Assembly (NCBI RefSeq): GCF_021730615.1
Contig: NZ_JAJLMN010000001.1
Coordinates: 5,237,501 to 5,301,500, forward strand
DNA from: Lichenibacterium dinghuense
Lineage (GTDB): Bacteria > Pseudomonadota > Alphaproteobacteria > Rhizobiales > Beijerinckiaceae
Direction of reading: 5' to 3'
Length of the DNA: 64,000 nt
Part shown: positions 60,445 to 64,000 of the stretch, piece by piece
Position numbering within the stretch: the stretch's first letter is position 1
Layout of the letters: the number at the start of each line of letters is the position of its first letter
Notes under the pieces: model-generated
Databases searched by the model: none
The model's input: only the letters and a program-made list of their open reading frames with translations
Told to the model about the DNA's origin: nothing
Position numbers and translations under genes: made by a program

Positions 60445-61212
60445 CTACACCCACCCGCCGTCGACCACGTAGTGCTGGCCCGTGCAGGCCGAGGCGTCGT
60501 CGGAGGCCAGGAACAGCGCGAAGCGCGCGATCTCGTCGGGCATGACGTGCCGCTTCAGGCACTGCTTGCCCATCAGCTCGGCCTCGTAGGCGGGCGTCAG
60601 CCACTTGTCCTTCTGGCGCTGCGTCAGAACCGCGCCGGGCGCGATGGCGTTCACCCGGACATTGTGGGGGCCGTAGTCGCGCGCCAGCGAGCGCGTGAAG
60701 CCGAGCACCGCCGACTTCGCCATGGAGTAGACCGCCATGCCGCCCTGGCCCGCCATCCAGGACGCCGAGCCGAAGTTCACGATCGAACCGCCGCCCCGCG
60801 CCACCATGTCGGGCAGCACCGCCTGGGCGGCGAAGAACTGGTGGCGCAGGTTCACGGCGATGCGCTCGTCGAACACCTCCGGCGTCACGTCGGCCGCCGC
60901 GTGGCGCTCGTCGTGGGCGGCGTTGTTGATCAGCACCGCGACCGGGCCGAAGGCGTCGCGCACCGCGGCGACGCCGCGCTTCAGGGCGTCGATGTCGCGC
61001 AGGTCGCAGTGCACGAAGCGGGCCGCGTGGCCGGCCGCGCGGAGTTCCGATTCGAGCGCCCCCGACGGCTCGGCCGCGATGTCGAGGAAGCCCACGCGGG
61101 CGCCCTGCGCCGTGAAGGCGGCCGTGATCGCGGCCCCGATGCCGCTGCCTCCGCCGGTCACCAGGACGGTCCGGCCGTCGAGGCTCGGATAGGTTGCGCT
61201 GCCCCCCGCCAT
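60445..61212 (-). CDS. SDR dehydrogenase, probable D-galactose 1-dehydrogenase
   Basis: 255 residues, classical SDR. NAD motif VTGGGSGIGAAI, an Asp after beta2 (GFLDIAAEP) favouring NAD, NNAA in VLINNAAHDE, catalytic Ser in NFGSASWMAGQGG and YSMAKSA. The C-terminus GQHYVVDGGWV is typical of rhizobial GalD. As first gene of the dgoK-dgoA operon it should oxidise D-galactose (or L-arabinose/fucose) to the lactone; lactonase and galactonate dehydratase must be encoded elsewhere. Start ATG at 61212 with GGGAGAG upstream; that ribosome site can pair with a CTCTCCC copy farther upstream. Confidence 0.87.
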   Translation of the reverse strand: MAGGSATYPSLDGRTVLVTGGGSGIGAAITAAFTAQGARVGFLDIAAEPSGALESELRAAGHAARFVHCDLRDIDALKRGVAAVRDAFGPVAVLINNAAHDERHAAADVTPEVFDERIAVNLRHQFFAAQAVLPDMVARGGGSIVNFGSASWMAGQGGMAVYSMAKSAVLGFTRSLARDYGPHNVRVNAIAPGAVLTQRQKDKWLTPAYEAELMGKQCLKRHVMPDEIARFALFLASDDASACTGQHYVVDGGWV

Positions 61213-61219
61213 TCGGCGT

Positions 61220-61257
61220 CTCTCCCGCGATGCATTCTTGTCGGACGAATGGGAGAG
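61220..61257 (-). promoter_or_regulatory. galD leader: GntR-like box and ribosome-site inverted repeat
   Basis: The ribosome site (GGGAGAG on the minus strand, bases 61226-61220) has a perfect 7-base complement at 61257-61251, so a transcript starting further upstream could fold the site away. In the loop lies TTGTCGGACGA (plus strand, 61238-61248), near-symmetric like the TTGTC-n-GACAA sites of GntR/FCD regulators that often control galactonate genes. No regulator gene is in the window. Speculative. Confidence 0.35.
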
Positions 61258-61372
61258 TAGCGGCAAGGCCGCCGCGGGGAAAGGGGAGCCGGCCGGGCCG
61301 ATCGCCGGCGGCCGTGGATGGCGGCGACCCGATGTCGTCGTCGGCGTCCGCGCGGGCGCCGTCGCCGCGGTC

Positions 61373-62383
61373 TCAGGCGAAGAGCCCGGCCCCGCCGTGG
61401 CCGGCGAGCGCCGCGGCGTCGGGCCGGTCGATGGCCGGCTGTCCGAAGAAGGCGTCCCAGAGCGCCGCGACTTCGGCCGGCGCGACGCCGTCGAGGATGG
61501 CGACGAGGCGCGTGCCGCGCTCCCCGCCGGGCCAGCGGTCGAGCCGCGAGGCGGGGTGGAGGAGGTGGCCGATGGCCTGGATCACGGCGGGTTGGTCGGG
61601 GTCCTGGCGCAGCGACGCGAGGCCCTTGAGCCGCAGGAGCGCGGCGCCGTGCCGCCGCTGCAGCTCCGCCACGAAGGCACCGAGCGCGGCGGCGTCGACC
61701 GTGCCGCCCGTCAGCACGGCCGATCGGATGCGCGCGTCGGCGGCGTGGTGATGGTGGTGCCCGGCCGCCGCGGGCGGGCGCGGGACAGGGCCGGGCTCGA
61801 ACAGCGCGAGGCGGGGCGGCTCCTCGCGCGCGTCCGCGACCGGAGCCGCGGGGTTGAGGCCGGCCAGGCGCGCCGAGAGCCCCTCGATCGCATGTGGGGC
61901 GAGGTCCGACTTGGTGATCAGGATGCGGTCGGCCACGGCGACCTGCCGGCGCGCCTCGTCGTGCCGGTCGAGCACCGCCCCGCCGTCGACGGCCGACACC
62001 AGCGTCAGCACGCCGCCCGACGCTGCGGTGCCGGCCAGGACCGGTCCGAGCAGCAGCGCGTTCAGCACGGGGCCGGGGTCGGCGAGGCCCGTGGTCTCGA
62101 TCACGATGCGCGCGAAGCCCAGGGTTTCGCGCCGCGCCAGCAGGCTCTCGACGGCGGCCAGCAGGTCGCCGCGCGCGGCACAGCACAGGCAGCCCGTGGT
62201 CAGTGTCAGCATGTCGCCGTCCACCGCTTCGACGAGCAGGTGGTCGATGCCGATCTCGCCGAACTCGTTGACGATCACGGCCGTGCCGGCGAAGGCCGGG
62301 TCGGCGAGGAGGCGGTTCAGCAGCGTCGTCTTGCCGGCCCCGAGGAAGCCCGTCAGCACGCCGACGGGCACGGGCCCGGTCAC
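61373..62383 (-). CDS. CobW/COG0523-family GTPase, putative metallochaperone
   Basis: 336 residues. G-domain motifs: VGVLTGFLGAGKTTLLNRLL (P-loop), the metal site GCLCCAARGDL (CxCC), ETTGLADP (G3) and ITKSDL (G4-like). A His-rich loop (five His in GHHHHHAADA) lies between the G domain and the C-terminal CobW_C domain (LRLKGLASLRQDP-like block). These features fit zinc or cobalt insertion GTPases. The start GTG at 62383 overlaps the stop of the carboxypeptidase gene (GTGA), so the two are coupled. No Zur box or cobalamin gene is seen nearby, so the metal is undecided. Confidence 0.9.
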   Translation of the reverse strand: MTGPVPVGVLTGFLGAGKTTLLNRLLADPAFAGTAVIVNEFGEIGIDHLLVEAVDGDMLTLTTGCLCCAARGDLLAAVESLLARRETLGFARIVIETTGLADPGPVLNALLLGPVLAGTAASGGVLTLVSAVDGGAVLDRHDEARRQVAVADRILITKSDLAPHAIEGLSARLAGLNPAAPVADAREEPPRLALFEPGPVPRPPAAAGHHHHHAADARIRSAVLTGGTVDAAALGAFVAELQRRHGAALLRLKGLASLRQDPDQPAVIQAIGHLLHPASRLDRWPGGERGTRLVAILDGVAPAEVAALWDAFFGQPAIDRPDAAALAGHGGAGLFA

Positions 62384-63780
62384 CGGGACGCGGTCTTCTT
62401 CTTGGAAGGCTTGGCGGCCGCCTTTGTGGCCTTCGCGGGCGCTTTCGCAGCAGCCTTGCTCGGCTTGACGACCGGCTTGGCCTTCGCGGCGGGCCGGGCC
62501 GGCGCCTTGTCCCGCTTCGCGGCCACGAGGCCGTGTCCGCGGCCCTTCACCACCTTGTTGGCGGCCGCCAGCGCCGCGGGCGCGGCCGCGCCGGCGAGCG
62601 CCAGCGGGGCGACGACGGCCGCCGCGTCGGCCGGGGCCTGCGCCAGGGCGGCGGGCACGGTCGCGGCCGGCACCGGGGCATCGGCCTTCGCCGTGGCGGC
62701 GGGGCCGGGCTGCGCTTCCTCGATCGAGCCGACGGGCGCGATGTTGGTGCCGGGCGTCGCGCCGATGAAGACGCGCACCGGCGTGAAGGCGTCGCGCGGA
62801 TGCATCAGCGCGGCGAGGCCGGTCGCGGGCGCGCCGGCGTCCGTCGGCGCGATGGCGGCGTCCTCGGCCTCGGCCTCCTGGATGGCGGCGTGGCGGCCGG
62901 GGCCGCACATCTGCACGTGCATGTCGGGCGGCGCCACGATGTCGCTCGGGCCGAGGTCGGCGACGTTGCCGAGCCCCTGGCCCGGGTTGGCGAAGTATTT
63001 CTCGAACAGCGCCACGGAGCGCAGGTTACGCTGGTTGGTGGAGGGCGCCCCCATGATGACGACCAGCAGGCGGCGGTCGCCGCGCGTGGCGCTCTCCACC
63101 ACGTTGTAGCCGCCCGCGCAGGTGTAGCCGGTCTTCATGCCGTCGACGCCGTCGTAGCGCCCGAGCAGGCCGTTGTGGTTGGGGATCAGCTTGCCGCCGA
63201 ACTGCAGCGTGCCGATGTTGAACAGGTCGTGCTCTTCGGGGAACTGCGTGATCAGCGCGCGGGCGATCATCGCCATGTCGCGGGCCGACGACCAGTGGTT
63301 CGGGTCGTGGAGGCCGTTGGGATTGGCGAAGTGCGATTCGTGCAGGCCGATCCTGGCCGCGTAGCTGTTCATCTCGTCCGCGAAGGCCGGGACGGAACCC
63401 GAGATGCCCTCGGCGATGGTCACGGCGATGTCGTTGGGCGACTTCACCATCAGCATCTTCAGCGCGTTGTCGAGCGTCACCAGAGTGCCGGGGCGGAAGC
63501 CCATCTTGGACGGAATCATGCTGGCCGCGTAGGCCGACACGCGGAGCGGCGTGTCGAGGCTGATCTTGCCCTCCCGGACCTTGCTGAGCGCCACGTAGAC
63601 GGTCATCAGCTTGGTGGTGGAGGCGGGGAACCAGGGGGCGGTCGCCATGTCCTTGTAGAGGACCTCGCCGCTGTTCGCGTCGACCACGATCGTGGGATTG
63701 GCGCGGGCCGGGCCCAGCGACGCGACGCCGAGCGCCAGGACCGACAGGAGCGACCGCCGGATCGCTGGTTTGAACATCAT
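62380..63780 (-). CDS. D-alanyl-D-alanine carboxypeptidase (DacF/PBP5 type) with Ala/Lys-rich tail
   Basis: Serine peptidase trimming the terminal D-Ala of peptidoglycan pentapeptides in the periplasm. 466 residues. Signal peptide (LLSVLALGVASLGPARA), catalytic SxxK in FPASTTKLMT, SxN in KSPND and the KTG triad in GMKTGYTCAGGYN. The peptidase domain ends by about residue 280. The C-terminal part is unusual: a variable acidic/Ala linker, then a Lys/Ala/Pro-rich tail (KAAAKAPAKATKAAAKPSKKK) of histone-H1-like composition that could bind anionic wall polymers. The CobW-type gene starts in its stop codon. ATG at 63780 or 63777. Confidence 0.92.
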   Translation of the reverse strand: MMFKPAIRRSLLSVLALGVASLGPARANPTIVVDANSGEVLYKDMATAPWFPASTTKLMTVYVALSKVREGKISLDTPLRVSAYAASMIPSKMGFRPGTLVTLDNALKMLMVKSPNDIAVTIAEGISGSVPAFADEMNSYAARIGLHESHFANPNGLHDPNHWSSARDMAMIARALITQFPEEHDLFNIGTLQFGGKLIPNHNGLLGRYDGVDGMKTGYTCAGGYNVVESATRGDRRLLVVIMGAPSTNQRNLRSVALFEKYFANPGQGLGNVADLGPSDIVAPPDMHVQMCGPGRHAAIQEAEAEDAAIAPTDAGAPATGLAALMHPRDAFTPVRVFIGATPGTNIAPVGSIEEAQPGPAATAKADAPVPAATVPAALAQAPADAAAVVAPLALAGAAAPAALAAANKVVKGRGHGLVAAKRDKAPARPAAKAKPVVKPSKAAAKAPAKATKAAAKPSKKKTASR

Positions 63781-63967
63781 CGAGGGACTTTCCGAACGGG
63801 CGCGGCGGGGATGCCAGGCTCCCCGCTCTTTCGACCTCACGCAGGTTTAACCTTGCCCCCGCACCTTGCAAAGATGTGTTTCCGCACCTGTCCGCGGGAG
63901 GCCACAGCGCGCGAGCGCGTCGTGGCGAAGCTGCGGCGGCGGGCGGGCGGTTCCGCGTCGGCCCGGC

Positions 63968-64000
63968 TCAGGCGATGCGGGTCCGCAGCGCCGGCAGCGC
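63968..64000 (-). CDS. Possible C-terminal end of a reverse-strand gene
   Basis: A reverse frame ends with TGA at 63970-63968 and remains open to the window edge; eleven bases-triplets only (reading LPALRTRIA at its end). Whether it is a real gene cannot be judged from so few codons. It would be the next gene upstream of the carboxypeptidase on the same strand. Confidence 0.25.
   Translation of the reverse strand, partial: ALPALRTRIA

Overview
The window reads as a chromosomal segment of a very GC-rich alphaproteobacterium, most likely order Hyphomicrobiales (a relative of Methylobacterium, Bradyrhizobium, Beijerinckia or Lichenibacterium). The grounds are protein-level resemblance only: the rpoD and dnaG sequence style, a dapD-DUF805-dapE cluster, a FadA-FadN-FadE type beta-oxidation operon with a MerR/LiuR-like regulator, and a kdp operon preceded by two micro-ORFs. 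I found no tRNA, rRNA, CRISPR array, insertion sequence, integrase or phage gene. Nearly all coding sequence has strong G/C bias at third positions, so long empty reading frames on the opposite strand are common and were discarded.

Layout. 1-2.6 kb: 3' part of purH and a secreted nucleoside hydrolase. 2.6-4.3 kb: Tat-exported molybdoenzyme plus cytochrome b. 4.3-4.6 kb: xseB. 4.6-9.8 kb: a catabolic block (MFS carrier broken by an amber codon, amidohydrolase, FGGY kinase, SDR dehydrogenase). 9.9-12.3 kb: D-amino-acid transaminase and comM. 12.4-20.3 kb: fatty-acid beta-oxidation operon with its own MerR-type regulator and a palindromic candidate operator, divergent from a phosphotransferase/DUF6285 pair. 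20.4-25.8 kb: rpoD, dnaG and a cell-wall-hydrolase lipoprotein. 25.9-30.5 kb: ClC channel and a tandem pair of M16 peptidases. 30.7-36.4 kb: small copper-binding, envelope and stress genes with prmA and an RlpA-like protein. 36.6-41.3 kb: OprB porin, a Gly/Tyr-rich secreted repeat protein and ligA.

41.6-50.5 kb is a complete potassium system: a 27-aa micro-ORF, kdpF, kdpA, kdpB, kdpC, kdpD, kdpE and a PtsN-like EIIA gene. The structural proteins form the K+-pumping ATPase, KdpDE is its sensor/regulator pair, and the EIIA protein is a plausible extra input to KdpD. 50.5-54.1 kb holds lysine/peptidoglycan genes dapD and dapE with small neighbours. 54.2-57.8 kb is a mixed accessory stretch: MaoC protein, phospholipase-A2-like secreted protein, a 91-aa protein, an uncharacterised membrane protein of visibly different base composition, and a retropepsin-like protease. 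57.9-61.2 kb is a galactose/galactonate (De Ley-Doudoroff) operon with a ribokinase-family gene. 61.4-63.8 kb holds a translationally overlapping pair: D-Ala-D-Ala carboxypeptidase and a CobW/COG0523 GTPase.

The points most worth a second look are the kdp operon (two micro-proteins, large hairpins between kdpA and kdpB, built-in PtsN), the LiuR-like operator in front of the thiolase gene, the orphan membrane protein at 55.8-57.2 kb, shared GCATGC motifs around the catabolic block, and the single-base interruption of the MFS gene.
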